A stretch of DNA of 64,000 nucleotides from Chloroflexales bacterium ZM16-3 (GCA_004138175.2 RYFE02000009.1:1-64000), one strand, 5' to 3'. Counted from the first letter of the stretch, positions 27,101-35,781 are shown. Numbers and translations: made by a program. Notes: generated from the sequence alone by a model not told the origin.

Positions 27101-27688
27101 CGTCGAGGGCTGGGCGCCCATGATCGGCGTGGATGTTGGGCTCGACACAACAGCCTGGGTCGCCTGGCGGATCGGGGTCGCGCTGGGCTGCTGCGCGATG
27201 GTGATTGGCGTGCGGGTAGGCGTGCGGGTAGCCGTGGACACACGGGCAGCCGTCGGCGAGGGCGGGCTGGCCGTCGGCGACGAGGGCGGGCTGGCCGTCG
27301 GCGAGGGGCTGGCCACGGCGACAGGCTCCTCGCTAGGGATGGGGATGACCGCCACGAGGGCAGTCTCGTTAGGTTCTGGAGACTGATCTGCCGAGGGCGT
27401 CGTCTCATCTGGCGGGGCGGCGATCGCCTCGGGGTTTAGCGCCGGGATCAGCGGGCCAACCGGCCAGTAGCCGTAGTCCACCCGACCGTTGGCGGTCAGA
27501 TCGCCGGTGTACCAGTCGCTATGGGGGGCCACAATAAAGAGCGCAAGCTGCGCGACACAGCTGATCAGCAGGAGCGCGATCATCAGTGCAAGCAGGACAA
27601 GCCAGGGCAGCGGGCGCGTCAGGTTGCGTTGACGCTCAGGCTGCTGCGGCCATGGGGGCCTTAGATTCTTCAGGGCTCGGTTTAGCAT
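21098..27688 (-). CDS. Giant Calx-beta repeat surface protein
   Basis: 2196 residues. A short basic N terminus and one membrane helix (about 29-53) anchor it. A Pro/Thr/Ser-rich linker (about 85-250) with ATRTPSPT-type repeats follows. From about 252 to 1780 there are around a dozen Calx-beta-like modules of 100-120 residues with the recurring phrases SLTFTPANWN, PQTVTVTGVDD and ITDNDTAGV, typical of extracellular Ca-binding beta domains. Then a PPC-like segment (about 1790-2060) and a C-terminal DUF11-like domain (VAPGGSLSFNVNYTNTSSG). Probable adhesin or sheath protein. Its start overlaps the upstream sensor kinase by 53 bp. A later start at Met36 would cut into the membrane helix, so 27688 is preferred. 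Confidence 0.88.
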   Translation of the reverse strand: MLNRALKNLRPPWPQQPERQRNLTRPLPWLVLLALMIALLLISCVAQLALFIVAPHSDWYTGDLTANGRVDYGYWPVGPLIPALNPEAIAAPPDETTPSADQSPEPNETALVAVIPIPSEEPVAVASPSPTASPPSSPTASPPSPTAARVSTATRTPTRTPITIAQQPSATPIRQATQAVVSSPTSTPIMGAQPSTVATSPPSPTATRTPSPTATRTPSPTATRTAVPGTPTNTPLPTNTPSPTVTPTPMVMVGFAQNNLNAREGDGVPVTLTFTVGVTTQPAGAKLPSTVMVRYTISDGTAVAGQDYQVAAATGTFSFNAATDTLSIPITILADQIKEGNERVIITLEALSGATISGGETATLTIIDQTAPPLVSFVRSSQTVSEGVGRVSIPFMLDKQSAFSVTVPYTIGGTAGATDHTLTNGTLTFPPGVTRLNLTFNILDDKIAENTESLVVTLGSPTNAIQGTPNIYTLTINDDDLPGVALLNNLSWTTSEAGASVTFQLQLKSQPTANVTIPLSSSNLAEGKVSPASLTFTPANWNVPRTVTVTGVDDFVDDGDIVYSVTIGQSTSADPFYSGAVPFYNGATQNGTLPFAQNLTNIDNDTAGVTLSKTTLFVAESGVSASYTTVLDSQPLQDVTITITADPQLLVNGQTAKVLTFTPANWSAPQTVTVSAVVDYVDEGPNSEPTPNDIASRHSGMITHTIASSDPKYNSPPLPVIPQVTAYVLDNDTAGMNISTTTGTTTEAGDTMTFDVWLNSKPTANVTIPVVSGDTTEGVVTVTAPTVLPLIFTPGNWNIPQTVTVTGQNDTLADGNIPYNVTVGPDTSTTDTLYNGTFAQTISLTNTDNDPAELVISAISGSTTEAGGTFTFTVHLLTEPVVDVTVPVASLDLTEGTVSPVSLTFTAAVGATSWDIPQTVTVTGVNDSVDDGNITYDVQVGPTSGDPTVYDLAAAKTVAVTNIDDDTAGVTVSKTTLFAAEGVVTDSYTVVLTSEPTAPVTISISITPNAQVSVDTPSLTFDATNWSTAQTVTVTAVDDAVDEGPNTEPTLNDIASRHIGLITHTITSSDPKYNSPPLPVIPQVTAYVLDNDTAGVTVTPVTTPTLAIAEGGATSTYDVVLTSEPLAPVTISITPDAQVSVNTPSLTFNAANWNTAQTVTVTAVNDAVAEGPHSGQITQTATSTDPLYNGIAVDSVTADITDNDVGVLVKPATTPLAISEVGPTSSTYTVMLSTAPAAAVTISITPDAQVSVNTPTLTFDATNWNVAQTVTVTAVDDKIDEISPHPGIVTHTATSTDPLYDAINGITVNSVTADITDNDTAGVTVTPVTTPNLAVAEAGDLIPVTYTVVLKSQPLAQVTIAITPDAQVSVNTPSLTFDSTNWNVAQTVTVTAVDDAVAEGPHTGQITHTATSTDPLYDGIAVDSVTADITDNDPADLVISTPSGPSTSENLTSVTFTVALLNQPTDTVTVPLVSLDLTEGTVSPASLTFTTANWSLPQTVTVTGVDDLLIDGPVAYNVRVGPTSGTATAYNALAPKLVGLTNLDNEPIGVRISDVTALEGDTGTTAFNFIVSLSAPADGDVSVNYTTADLTATAGSDYTATTGTATILMGTTTTTITVDVIGDTIYESEERFVVLLSSPTNTGALSVVMADNQGIGTILNDPTDQLIVGFSPSTYTVGEADGSVTLHVRLSAPSPGGVSVQYTTVADTATGADFTATVGTLNFAIGQIEQTFPVAITNDGTAEPDETFSVTLNTPVGLTLGASTATVTIIDDDNPPPAAQLGFVQTAGSGYNIDGWNYYANSGTGDTYLRIDVPCGYSSQVLQVDLYDAGINGTPSQDMINNTPDTTTFELYQMPAGWVYSGALPGMGATSMIATPYAPNTTNGIWSTLFTSAPGACGTYLLRVATATDDVNDWGIRVGWQNPLPAQPPTGDIDGVAGSGDEITFGLQQTTLRFAPGTNQCRTFYEYVRPGQSTATFNNYDLDSPTLSARVRYYPPSAIYDPQGITGGLAGTASGSSVWNLGTATTRGGDSFTNPESGWWRIVTCTSDMGTQNQLIQEGQTDQASYLTQQGTPSLSISVTPSPVTVAPGGSLSFNVNYTNTSSGILAGAAMGTTFTVTLPSDLTFVSCTGATCTLSGSTLTVSVGKVNAGATGTVTINTTASATGSGMVGLSLLADYSDVLGNPFVGKAGAVAIIN

Positions 27689-29885
27689 GTGCGTAGCGTA
27701 GTGTGAAGCAGAATGTACTGCCTTGTCCTGGCGTGCTTGTCACCCAGATCGTGCCGCCCTGGCGCTCGACCAGCTGCTTACAGATGGCGAGGCCAAGGCC
27801 GATGCCGCGCTCAGAGGAGTTGATCCCCTCGCTGACCCCATCGCCGCGGATAAAGCGCTGGAAGACTTGCTCCTGCATATCGGGCGAGATGCCCCGGCCG
27901 GTATCCTCGACCTCAACTTGAACGTGCTCGGGGAGGGCTTGGGCGCGCACCACGATCCCGCCTTGGCTGGTGTAGCGCCGGGCGTTATCGAGCAGCTGGT
28001 GCATAATCATACGCAGCTGGTCGAAGTCGGCCAGCACCTCGGGCAGATCATCGGGCAGGTCGATCTTGAGGCTCAGGTTCTTGGCCTTGATCATGCTCTG
28101 GAGCGGCCATGCGGCCTCATCAACCGGTCGTGTCAGCGAGAGCGGCTCAAGGTCGGTCGAGAGCGAGCCCGAGTCGAGGCCGGCGATCACGATCACATTG
28201 CTGATCAGGCTGGTCATATTGCCAGCGTGCTGGCGGATCGACTCGACGAAGACCTTCTGGTCATCGTCGAGGGGGCCGGCCAGGCCGCGCATTAGCAGGT
28301 CGGAGTTGCCACGGATCACGGTGAGCGGCGTGCGCAGCTCGTGGGAGATCGTGCCGATGAAGTTTGTCTTCGCCCGATCCACCGCCACCTCTGCCGTCAT
28401 ATCCTGGAGCACGCAGACCGAGCCCATGATCTCACCGACATTCGAGACAACCCGGTTGGCCGACACGCGGACGATCCGCTCGTGGAGGGTGAAGAGATCA
28501 TGAGCGCGCTGGGAGCCAAAACCCAGCGCGCCATCGGTCAGTTCCTGGATCGGGATGTCGCTAAACCATGTCGGTGGCGGTTCATCATCGTGCAGGTCGA
28601 GGAACTGGCGGGTGGCATGGTTGACCAGCGTGATCCGCCCTTCGGTATCGCAGACCACAATCCCATCGGCGATACTCTCGACGATGGCGGCGCGCTGGCT
28701 CGACTCGCTGCTGACCTGTCCGTAGAGGTTCGTCAGGAAGCCGGTCATTGTGTTGAAGCTATGGGCCAGGGTGCCGATTTCATTCTGCGACTGGATATGC
28801 GCCCGGCGGTGCAGCTCGCCGCCTGTGATCGCCTCGGCCGTGCGGGCCAGTTCGCCCAGGGGGGCTGTAATACGGTTGGCGATCATCACGCCGACACCGA
28901 CCAGCAGGCCAGCCAGCAAGAATACCACCACGCCTAAGGGCCAGAGCGTATCGCGCCCGGTGGCCATCACATAGTCGCGCGAGAGGGCCGGGGCCAGGAT
29001 TCCCACCGAGACCCCGCGGATCTTCAGGGGGATGTAGGCGAACTGGTACTCGCGACCGCCGATCTCCTCGACGCTAAAGAGCGACTGGCTGAGGGCATTT
29101 GGATTGGTGTCGAAGTTGTTCAGCAGATCCAGGCTCATCTGTGGGACGGTGCCCTCGACGCTGAGGAACGTTGAGGCGAGCACTCTGCCCGACGTGTCGT
29201 AGAGGGTTATGCCTGCGGCCTGCGAGCCATCCCTGAGGATCGTGAGCAACTTGTCGACGCGGATAGCTGCGATCAGGCCACCGACCACATCTTCGCCATT
29301 GCGCACAGGGGCGATCGTTGCCAGGTAGAGCGAATCAGAGCCAAACAGGACGAGGCCGGCGTACTTATCGCCTCGACTATCGGAGGTACCGCTGAGCACG
29401 CGGCTGGTGAACCAGAGCTGAGAGATATCGAGCGGGGAGTGGGATGTGTAGCCGCTGCCGCTGCCGTCCGGCGCGCGCTCAAAGTCGCTGACCGTCTGCC
29501 CATGCGTGTTAAAGGCGATCAGGCGATCAAGCCCGATACGGTTGATGCCCGTGAGGAAGTAGGGGTCGAGTGCCTTCTTGAGGCCATCGATATCGTCATT
29601 GGCCAGTGCCTCGGCGACGCCAGGGGCGCTGATCGAGTCGTTGCGCTGGGCGAATGCCACCTCGCGGAGAAAGGATAGGTTGTCCTGCTCCTGGCTGAGC
29701 AGTGTGTCGTTGGCGGTGCGTGTCACCGAGGCTAGCTGATTATTGAAGCGCTCCTGGAGGGAGCCAGCAACTTGATAGAACACAGCAAGCGCTCCTGCTG
29801 CCGCGACGATTACGGTGAGGAGCAGAAATGGGCCGATGATCTGATAGCGGAGCTGTGAACGCAGCTCGCGTATGACCCCTTGCAT
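27636..29885 (-). CDS. Sensor histidine kinase with extracytoplasmic, HAMP and PAS domains
   Basis: 749 residues. Start at 29885 chosen for GAGAGGT upstream. The open frame extends 19 codons further with no site. Membrane helices at about 17-38 and 308-330 bracket a large external sensing domain (dCache-like; [24 protein letters not shown]). HAMP ([20 protein letters not shown]), PAS ([20 protein letters not shown]), DHp with [14 protein letters not shown], and HATPase_c with [15 protein letters not shown] and [12 protein letters not shown] follow. The Calx-beta surface protein begins inside its last codons, suggesting coupled expression. No response regulator is adjacent. Confidence 0.92.
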   Translation of the reverse strand: MQGVIRELRSQLRYQIIGPFLLLTVIVAAAGALAVFYQVAGSLQERFNNQLASVTRTANDTLLSQEQDNLSFLREVAFAQRNDSISAPGVAEALANDDIDGLKKALDPYFLTGINRIGLDRLIAFNTHGQTVSDFERAPDGSGSGYTSHSPLDISQLWFTSRVLSGTSDSRGDKYAGLVLFGSDSLYLATIAPVRNGEDVVGGLIAAIRVDKLLTILRDGSQAAGITLYDTSGRVLASTFLSVEGTVPQMSLDLLNNFDTNPNALSQSLFSVEEIGGREYQFAYIPLKIRGVSVGILAPALSRDYVMATGRDTLWPLGVVVFLLAGLLVGVGVMIANRITAPLGELARTAEAITGGELHRRAHIQSQNEIGTLAHSFNTMTGFLTNLYGQVSSESSQRAAIVESIADGIVVCDTEGRITLVNHATRQFLDLHDDEPPPTWFSDIPIQELTDGALGFGSQRAHDLFTLHERIVRVSANRVVSNVGEIMGSVCVLQDMTAEVAVDRAKTNFIGTISHELRTPLTVIRGNSDLLMRGLAGPLDDDQKVFVESIRQHAGNMTSLISNVIVIAGLDSGSLSTDLEPLSLTRPVDEAAWPLQSMIKAKNLSLKIDLPDDLPEVLADFDQLRMIMHQLLDNARRYTSQGGIVVRAQALPEHVQVEVEDTGRGISPDMQEQVFQRFIRGDGVSEGINSSERGIGLGLAICKQLVERQGGTIWVTSTPGQGSTFCFTLRYAHAKPSPEESKAPMAAAA

Positions 29886-29942
29886 CAAGGATACCTCTCG
29901 GCGTGCAACGCTGGCCTGCCGAGCCAGGGAGATCGCGCGCAT

Positions 29943-30194
29943 GAAAAAGCGGCGCGTGTCGCAAACCTACAACTTCGTATAGATAGAGTATAGGAGAGCG
30001 CAGAGCTTGGATCAAGGGGGTTCAGATTATAAGTCAGTAACAGTTTATTTATGTTCGGCACAATACGTTGTGTGACAGTGTGTAGTAGCATCTCTATGGG
30101 CTATTTCCAGGTTGTAACGCGTTGCCATCTCATCATAATAGAGCGGCTGTGCTATACTGTGGGCAGCTTCTCCTTGGCGTTGATATGGTACGCT
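29943..30194. other. Divergent intergenic region
   Basis: Relatively AT-rich stretch between the leftward sensor kinase and the rightward metallo-hydrolase. No gene seen. A TATACT near 30154-30159 on the plus strand is a candidate -10 for the metallo-hydrolase. Confidence 0.35.
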
Positions 30195-30956
30195 ATGCAG
30201 CTACGCTTTCTCGGCACTGGCACCTCAATGGGCGTCCCCGTGATCGGCTGCGATTGCCTGGTCTGTACGTCGGGCGACCCGCGCAACCGCCGGATGCGCA
30301 CCTCGGCCCTGATCCGCGAGGGCGGGCAGACGCTTCTGATCGACGCCGGCCCCGACTTTCGCGCCCAGGCGCTTGCCGTCGGCCTGCGCCACATTGATGC
30401 GGTGATCCTCACGCACTCGCACTTCGACCACATCGCCGGGATCGATGATCTGCGGCCAATCTGTGGCGCGAGCGGCTGCGTGCCGATCTTTGGCAGCCCG
30501 CGCACCCTCGCCGATGTGCGCGAGCGGTTCGCCTACGCCTTCGAGGAGAGCTCTGTCGGCTCCACGCGGCCCAGCATTGAGCTGCGCCCCGTTGAGGGGC
30601 CGTTTGCGATCGGCCCGACGCAGATCATCCCGCTGGAGATTATCCACGGTACCTGGTCGATCACCGCCTACCGGATCGGCGGGCTTGGCTATGTCACCGA
30701 CGCGAGCGCCATCCCCGCCCAGTCCTGGGAGCTGCTGCGCGGCCTCGATGTGCTGGTGCTGAACGCCCTGCGCTACAAGCCGCACCCCACGCACTTCTCG
30801 CTCTCCCAGGCGCTCGCCGTGATCGCCGACCTGCGCCCGCGCCGCGCATTCCTCGTCCATATGACCCACGCCTTCGACCACGCCGCCGCTAGCGCCGAGC
30901 TTCCCCCTGGTGTTGAGTTCGCCTATGACGGACTTGAGATTCATGTTGAATGTTGA
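30195..30956 (+). CDS. MBL-fold metallo-hydrolase (PhnP-like)
   Basis: 253 residues from ATG 30195. The frame is open further upstream but the family start MQLRFLGTGTSMGVPVIGC is clear. Metal ligands are visible in HSHFDHIAGID and in the later HGT, DAS and HMTHAFDH motifs. The CDCLVCTSGDPRNRR segment is characteristic of the PhnP/cyclic phosphodiesterase branch, where Cys residues bind a structural metal. PhnP hydrolyses phosphoribosyl cyclic phosphate in phosphonate breakdown, but no phn genes are near, so the substrate is open. A glycosyltransferase follows after a heptamer repeat. Confidence 0.85.
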   Translation: MQLRFLGTGTSMGVPVIGCDCLVCTSGDPRNRRMRTSALIREGGQTLLIDAGPDFRAQALAVGLRHIDAVILTHSHFDHIAGIDDLRPICGASGCVPIFGSPRTLADVRERFAYAFEESSVGSTRPSIELRPVEGPFAIGPTQIIPLEIIHGTWSITAYRIGGLGYVTDASAIPAQSWELLRGLDVLVLNALRYKPHPTHFSLSQALAVIADLRPRRAFLVHMTHAFDHAAASAELPPGVEFAYDGLEIHVEC

Positions 30957-30996
30957 ATGAGCGGCATTCAACATTCAACATTCAACATTCAACATT
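30943..30996. repeat. Inverted heptamer array
   Basis: Two TTGAATG units face four ATTCAAC units across a few bases, forming a hairpin. It spans the last codons of the metallo-hydrolase and the leader of the glycosyltransferase. Confidence 0.75.
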
Positions 30997-31000
30997 ACCT

Positions 31001-32113
31001 ATGCGAATCGGCATCGACGCACGGCTCAACGCCTATCGCCAGGGCGGGATTGCCCAGTACACTCGTCTGCTGCTTGCGGCGATGGCGCCGCTGGTCGGCG
31101 ACGATGAGATCATCGCCCTCCAGCACCGCCGCCAGCCGCAGCCGATGACGGTGGCCCACAATGTCGGGTGGGCGCTGCTGCTCACCCCGCCGCATAACCG
31201 CTTTGAGCCGCTGGCCCTGCCCGTCGAGCTGCTGCCCCGCCGGCTCGACCTACTGCACTGCCCCGACTTTGTCGCCCCGCGCCTGCGCCCCTGCCCCGCC
31301 GTGGTGACGATCCACGACCTGGCCTTTATACGATTCCCGGAGATCCTCGACGCCGACGCGCGGCGCTACTACGGCCAGGTGCGCGCCTCGGCCCGCGCCG
31401 CCCAGGCGGTGATCGCCGTCTCGGAGTCCACTCGCGCCGATATTGTCGAGCTGCTCGGCCTGCCCCCTGAGCGGGTCGATGTTGTGTACGAGGCGGCGGC
31501 ACCCTCCTTTCGCCCCGCCGATGTGGCCCCCGGCGAGGAGCGTAGCGTGAATGGGCGAACCTTGCGCGCCGGCGGGTTCGCCCTCTTCGTCAGCACGATC
31601 GAGCCGCGCAAGAACCTGGAGACTCTGCTGCGCGCCCTGCGGGTATGCCTCGACCGGCGGCCGCAGGCCGGCTACCGGCTGGCCATCGCCGGGGTGCGCG
31701 GCTGGCTCGACGGCCCGGTCTTCGACCTGATCCGCGATCTGCGCCTCGCTGATCAGATCGACTTCCTGGGCTGGCCCGCGCCCGACGACCTTGTCTGGCT
31801 CTACAGCGCCTGCCGGCTCTACCTCAACCCCTCGCTCTACGAGGGCTTCGGCCTGCCGGTGCTTGAGGCGCTGGCCTGCGGGGCGGCCGCCGTTGTGGCC
31901 GACACCAGCAGCCTGCCCGAGGTGGCGGGCGACGCGGCGCTCCTCGTGCCGCCGCGCGATGTGGCGGCCTGGGTGGCGGCGATCGAGTCGCTCTGGGGCG
32001 ATGATGCCGCCCGCGAGCGCCTGGCGCGGCGCGGGCCGACCCAGGCGGCCAAATTCTCCTGGGAGCGCGCCGCCCGCGAGACTCTGGCGATCTACCGGCG
32101 GGTTGGGGGCTAG
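31001..32113 (+). CDS. Glycosyltransferase family 4
   Basis: 370 residues from ATG 31001, placed just after the repeat. GT-B fold. N-terminal half begins MRIGIDARLNAYRQGGIAQY, followed by HCPDFVAPRL, VTIHDLAFIRFPE and VIAVSESTRADIVELL. C-terminal nucleotide-sugar domain has FVSTIEPRKNLETLLRAL, IDFLGWPAPDDLVWLYSACR, and the donor-binding SLYEGFGLPVLEALACGAAA. It transfers an activated sugar, probably in surface polysaccharide or glycolipid synthesis. Acceptor unknown. It ends at a complex repeat. Confidence 0.92.
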   Translation: MRIGIDARLNAYRQGGIAQYTRLLLAAMAPLVGDDEIIALQHRRQPQPMTVAHNVGWALLLTPPHNRFEPLALPVELLPRRLDLLHCPDFVAPRLRPCPAVVTIHDLAFIRFPEILDADARRYYGQVRASARAAQAVIAVSESTRADIVELLGLPPERVDVVYEAAAPSFRPADVAPGEERSVNGRTLRAGGFALFVSTIEPRKNLETLLRALRVCLDRRPQAGYRLAIAGVRGWLDGPVFDLIRDLRLADQIDFLGWPAPDDLVWLYSACRLYLNPSLYEGFGLPVLEALACGAAAVVADTSSLPEVAGDAALLVPPRDVAAWVAAIESLWGDDAARERLARRGPTQAAKFSWERAARETLAIYRRVGG

Positions 32114-32283
32114 AGCACTGAGCAGCATGCGTGAGCCACTGAGGCACTGAACCTGGTGGCTCGCTGCGCTCGCGCCTTCTTTAGTGCGATGGCAGATGGC
32201 AGATGGCAGATTGGGCGCTGCGCATCCAGACACGATCCGTGCTTTGGCACAGCAGTGGCTCAGTGGCTCAGTGGCTCAGTGCT
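32114..32283. repeat. Complex repeat with inverted CAGTGGCT arrays
   Basis: Outer ends AGAGCACTGAG and CTCAGTGCTCT are inverted copies. Inside are GCCACTGAGGCACTGA, three GATGGCA units and three TGGCTCAG units. The segment GGTGGCTCGCTGCGCTCGCG is the complement of a stretch at 21.04 kb. No gene seen. Confidence 0.7.
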
Positions 32284-33723
32284 CTACAGCTGGAAGATCT
32301 CCTCGACGGGCACGAGGCGCAGGGCGCCAGTGGGGCACTCGCTAACACATGCCTGGTCGGCGTGCCCGTGGCAGAGGTCGCACTTGTCGGCGCGCTGGGC
32401 CTGGATCAGCGGGATATAGTGCTTTGGCTGGAGGCGGCTGCGGGCTTGGCGGAGCAGACTCCACAGCGGCCCTGATGGGGTCGCCGTCGTCTCCTGGGGC
32501 ACGCTGGAGACGGCGTCGTAGGGGCAGGCGTCGATACAGTCACCGCAGCCGGTACACTTGTCGGTGATGCGCAAGATGCCGTCGTCAGTGCGCTCGAAGG
32601 CGTCCTCAGGGCATGCCGCGACACACTCGGGGCCGACGCTGCACTGGCGGCAGGCGTCGAGCATATCGAGGCCGCCGACCGATACACCGTTGAGGTGCAG
32701 GCGCTGATGCCCGTGGCGACCGACGCACGCCTCTTCGCAGATCCGGCAGCCGGGCGGGCAGAGCTCCGGCGTGCGCACAAGCAGGTGAGTGCCGCGCAGC
32801 AGCCCGTGCTCTATCGCCTGGGTCAGGCCAAGCGCACGGGACTGATCCTCGTGGACGGCGGCATTGTGGCGGTTGCGGCTTTCGATCACCGCGCGCAGGC
32901 TCGCCTCAAGGCTCGGTCGATCCTGGATGAGCTGGTGAAAATCGTCGCTCGGCAGGGCAAGGACATCGGTCGCCGTCATGGCGCGCACGCTGGAGCGGTG
33001 GGGCTGGCTGGTGAGCAGGGCGATCTCGCCGAAGAAGTCGCCCTCGCCGAGGGTCGTCATCGTCTGGCCATCCTGCTCGACGATCACCTGTCCGCTCTCG
33101 ATCAGGTAGAGGTCGCTGGCCATATCTCCCTGGCGGATGATCAGGCTGCTGCGGCTGAAGCTGAAGGGCAGCAGGCTGCTGGCTAGCGCCTGCCGCTCAA
33201 TCGGCATGAGCTGGCCAAGCAGCGGGACTCGCGCCAGGGTAGACTCTACCAGGCGGCGCTTATAGATCTGGCGCAGGGCGGTGGCGAGCTTGGGCATCAT
33301 GCCCAGGGCGTCGCGTAGGTTGGCGAGGGGCACCTGGAGCAGATAGCAGTCGCTGATAGCCTGCGCGCTCATGCGGCGGAAGAAGTCGCCGAAGAGCGGC
33401 CCCTCGCCGCAGCAGTCGCCTGGGCCGAGCGCGCCCATCAGCACCTCGCGGCCGTCTTTGTCGCGCAGGCGGAGCTGTAGCTCCCCGCGCAGCACAAAGA
33501 AGACGAAGCGGTCGCGCTTCTGCTTGCCGAAGATGCCGTCGCCGAGGGAGAAGGCGCGGAAGACGCCGTGCTCAATCAGGCGTGAGAGCTCTCCAGCCGG
33601 CACATCGTGCAGACAATCGAGGGTGCCGAGCAGCGCTAGCGACTCCTGGAGGCGTTGAGCCTGCCGGGCGGCGCGCGCCTGAGCCGCGGCGGGTACCCGC
33701 GCCGGGGCGTTCTTGGCAGCCAT
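32284..33723 (-). CDS. Double cyclic-nucleotide-binding domain/ferredoxin fusion
   Basis: 479 residues. Start at ATG 33723 with GAGGT upstream. The longer open frame reaches into the intergenic region. Two CRP-like cNMP-binding domains (about 40-150 and 163-285; GEGDFFGEIALLTSQPHRSSVRA is the typical phosphate-cassette region) are followed by a Cys-rich module with several 4Fe-4S sets: CPPGCRICEEAC, CRQCSVGPECVAACPE, CTGCGDCIDACP and CDLCHGHADQACVSECP. There is no DNA-binding helix-turn-helix. It probably passes electrons and is modulated by a nucleotide. It is divergent from aldehyde:ferredoxin oxidoreductase, its likely partner (inference). Confidence 0.88.
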   Translation of the reverse strand: MAAKNAPARVPAAAQARAARQAQRLQESLALLGTLDCLHDVPAGELSRLIEHGVFRAFSLGDGIFGKQKRDRFVFFVLRGELQLRLRDKDGREVLMGALGPGDCCGEGPLFGDFFRRMSAQAISDCYLLQVPLANLRDALGMMPKLATALRQIYKRRLVESTLARVPLLGQLMPIERQALASSLLPFSFSRSSLIIRQGDMASDLYLIESGQVIVEQDGQTMTTLGEGDFFGEIALLTSQPHRSSVRAMTATDVLALPSDDFHQLIQDRPSLEASLRAVIESRNRHNAAVHEDQSRALGLTQAIEHGLLRGTHLLVRTPELCPPGCRICEEACVGRHGHQRLHLNGVSVGGLDMLDACRQCSVGPECVAACPEDAFERTDDGILRITDKCTGCGDCIDACPYDAVSSVPQETTATPSGPLWSLLRQARSRLQPKHYIPLIQAQRADKCDLCHGHADQACVSECPTGALRLVPVEEIFQL

Positions 33724-33987
33724 AGGAACCTCTGAATAGCGTGAAGGCGGCCCATGCATTGTACCATAGGGATACACGGGGCTGTATAATGGTGGTGGCA
33801 CGCTATCTTGAATACAATGGGCACGCGCGCAGGAGGCTGCGCCCTCGTGCAGAATCAAGCGACCTTTTGGGAGTGCGCTAGATGGCGAAGCGCGTTTGCG
33901 TGCGCCGCGACCAATCTGCAATCACCAATCTGCAATCTGCAATCGCACTAGATGGGCGCGGCACGCTGCGCCTGAACAGTCACCCGC
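33724..33987. promoter_or_regulatory. Divergent promoter region, ferredoxin fusion / AOR
   Basis: Candidate -10 boxes face both ways: TACAAT on the minus strand (33758-33763) and TATAAT on the plus strand (33785-33790). The 200-base plus-strand leader before AOR contains AATCTGCAATC heptamers (about 33912-33946). No known riboswitch motif is recognised. Confidence 0.4.
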
Positions 33988-35781
33988 ATGGCACTGCGTA
34001 CCCTCACTGTAGACCTGGAGCGCGGACACGTGCGCCAGCAGCTCCCGGCAACCGTCGAGCGAGACTATCTGGGCGGGCGCGGGGCCATCGCCTGGCTGCT
34101 CTGGAGTCACCTCCCTGCCGATACGCCGCCCCTCGCCCCTGAGAATCTGCTGATCTTCTCGGCCGGCCCGCTAGCCGGCACCGGTGCCTTCGCCACCGGC
34201 GGCTTTGTGGTGGGCACCCGCTCACCGATCACTGGGAGCATCGGCTATAGCTGGTGTCAGGGCCACTGGGGCGCTGCCCTGCGCCAGTCTGGCTACGACC
34301 TGCTAATCATCCGGGGCCAGGCTCCCGAGTGGTGCTATCTGGTGATCGACCACGATCAGGTGCGCCTGCGCTCTGCGTCGCACCTGCAGGGGCATGATAC
34401 GAAGGCCACCGACGAGGCCATCAGGGCCGAGCTCGGCGACGGCTTCCGGGTTTCCTGCCTGGGGCCTGCCGGCGAGGCGGAGGTTGCCTACGCCAGTATC
34501 GTGGCCGAGGGCCGCTATATGGCTGAGCCGGCCGGGACGGGCGTGGTGATGGGCAACAAGCGCCTCAAGGCAATCGCCGTGCGCGGTGGCCCGCCGATCA
34601 CCATCGCCGACGAGCGCCGCCTCGCCGCAGCTATGGACGTGGTGCGCCGCCGCGTTGAGTCAAGCCAGCTGGCCGCCAGCCTGCGCGAGATCGGCAGCAG
34701 CCAGTTCCTCTCCCAGGCGATCGAGTGGGGCGCCCTCACTGAGCATAATGGCCGCGACGCCCACCTGAGCGATGGCGTCACCCATATGCGCAGCTCCCTG
34801 ACGATGCGCGGCAAACGCGAGAGCCGCGGCTGCGAAGGCTGCCCTATGCCCTGCTACTTCGACACCCAGCGCCGCCCCGGCGAGACGGTGCCGCTGCCCG
34901 AGCTTGAGCTGGTGGCCGGCTTCGGCGCGCGCTGCGGCATTTCTAGCCCCGACACGCTGCTGCTGATCGCTAACCGCTGCCTCATGCTCGGCCTCGACCC
35001 GGCCTCGGCCAGCGCGGCGGTGGCCTTCCTGATGGAGTGTCAGTCCGAGGGGCTCAACCTTTCGGGCACGCTGCCCTGGGGTAACGACGAGGCCGTGCTC
35101 GCCGCCCTGGAGCGCCTGGCGGTGCGCCAGGAGCGGCGCGATATGCTCTCGCTCGGGATCGGCGAGATCGCCGATGTCTTCTGGGGCGGGGCCGCCTTCG
35201 CCCCACAGGTCAAGGGCCTGGCCATGCCCGCCCTCGACCCGCGCGCCCTCACCGAGATCGCCCTCGCCATGGCCACCGCGCCGATCGGCGGCGACTACCG
35301 CTACGCCATGCCCTACGAGGAGCTGATCGCCGAGCCGCCGGCATGGCTGCCCGATGAGCCATCGCACCCCCAGGCGGTGAAGGGCAAGGTGCTGCGCCTG
35401 ATCTGGCACGAGCGCTTCGCCGCCATGCTCGACTCTGCCGGGATCTGCCGCCGCCTCGGCCTGATGGCCTACCAGATCTCGCCCGGCGAGCTGCTGGCCC
35501 TGATCACCGCCACCGGCAGCGCGGTCAACGGATCTGATATGGCCCGCATCGGCGAGCGGATCATCACCGTCGAGCGCCTCTTCGCCCGCCGCTACGCCGA
35601 TAATGGCGCGGTGGACGATCTGCCCGCCCGCTGGCGCGAGTCCCCTCTCGACGAGGGGCGGGCCGCCGGCCACCTGCCGCGCCTCGCCGACCTGCTGGTC
35701 GAGTACTACCGCCGCCACGGCTGGGGCGCCGACGGAAACCCGACGGCCGAGCGCCTCGCTGAGCTGGGCATTAAAGCGTGA
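33988..35781 (+). CDS. Aldehyde:ferredoxin oxidoreductase family protein
   Basis: 597 residues from ATG 33988. Tungsten-pterin enzyme family that oxidises aldehydes to acids with ferredoxin as acceptor. Visible features: N-terminal YLGGRGAIAWLLW, pterin-binding regions TGGFVVGTRSP and PAGTGVVMGNKRLKAIAVRG, the 4Fe-4S ligands C282, C285 and C289 in GCEGCPMPC and the fourth, C487, in LDSAGICRR. Length matches the family. The divergent nucleotide-binding ferredoxin fusion could be its electron partner. Members act on various substrates, so the exact one is unknown. Confidence 0.9.
   Translation: MALRTLTVDLERGHVRQQLPATVERDYLGGRGAIAWLLWSHLPADTPPLAPENLLIFSAGPLAGTGAFATGGFVVGTRSPITGSIGYSWCQGHWGAALRQSGYDLLIIRGQAPEWCYLVIDHDQVRLRSASHLQGHDTKATDEAIRAELGDGFRVSCLGPAGEAEVAYASIVAEGRYMAEPAGTGVVMGNKRLKAIAVRGGPPITIADERRLAAAMDVVRRRVESSQLAASLREIGSSQFLSQAIEWGALTEHNGRDAHLSDGVTHMRSSLTMRGKRESRGCEGCPMPCYFDTQRRPGETVPLPELELVAGFGARCGISSPDTLLLIANRCLMLGLDPASASAAVAFLMECQSEGLNLSGTLPWGNDEAVLAALERLAVRQERRDMLSLGIGEIADVFWGGAAFAPQVKGLAMPALDPRALTEIALAMATAPIGGDYRYAMPYEELIAEPPAWLPDEPSHPQAVKGKVLRLIWHERFAAMLDSAGICRRLGLMAYQISPGELLALITATGSAVNGSDMARIGERIITVERLFARRYADNGAVDDLPARWRESPLDEGRAAGHLPRLADLLVEYYRRHGWGADGNPTAERLAELGIKA

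Noticed and set aside
33785-33987. Molybdenum/tungsten cofactor riboswitch before AOR
   Set aside because: The leader lacks recognisable conserved elements and is partly heptamer repeat.
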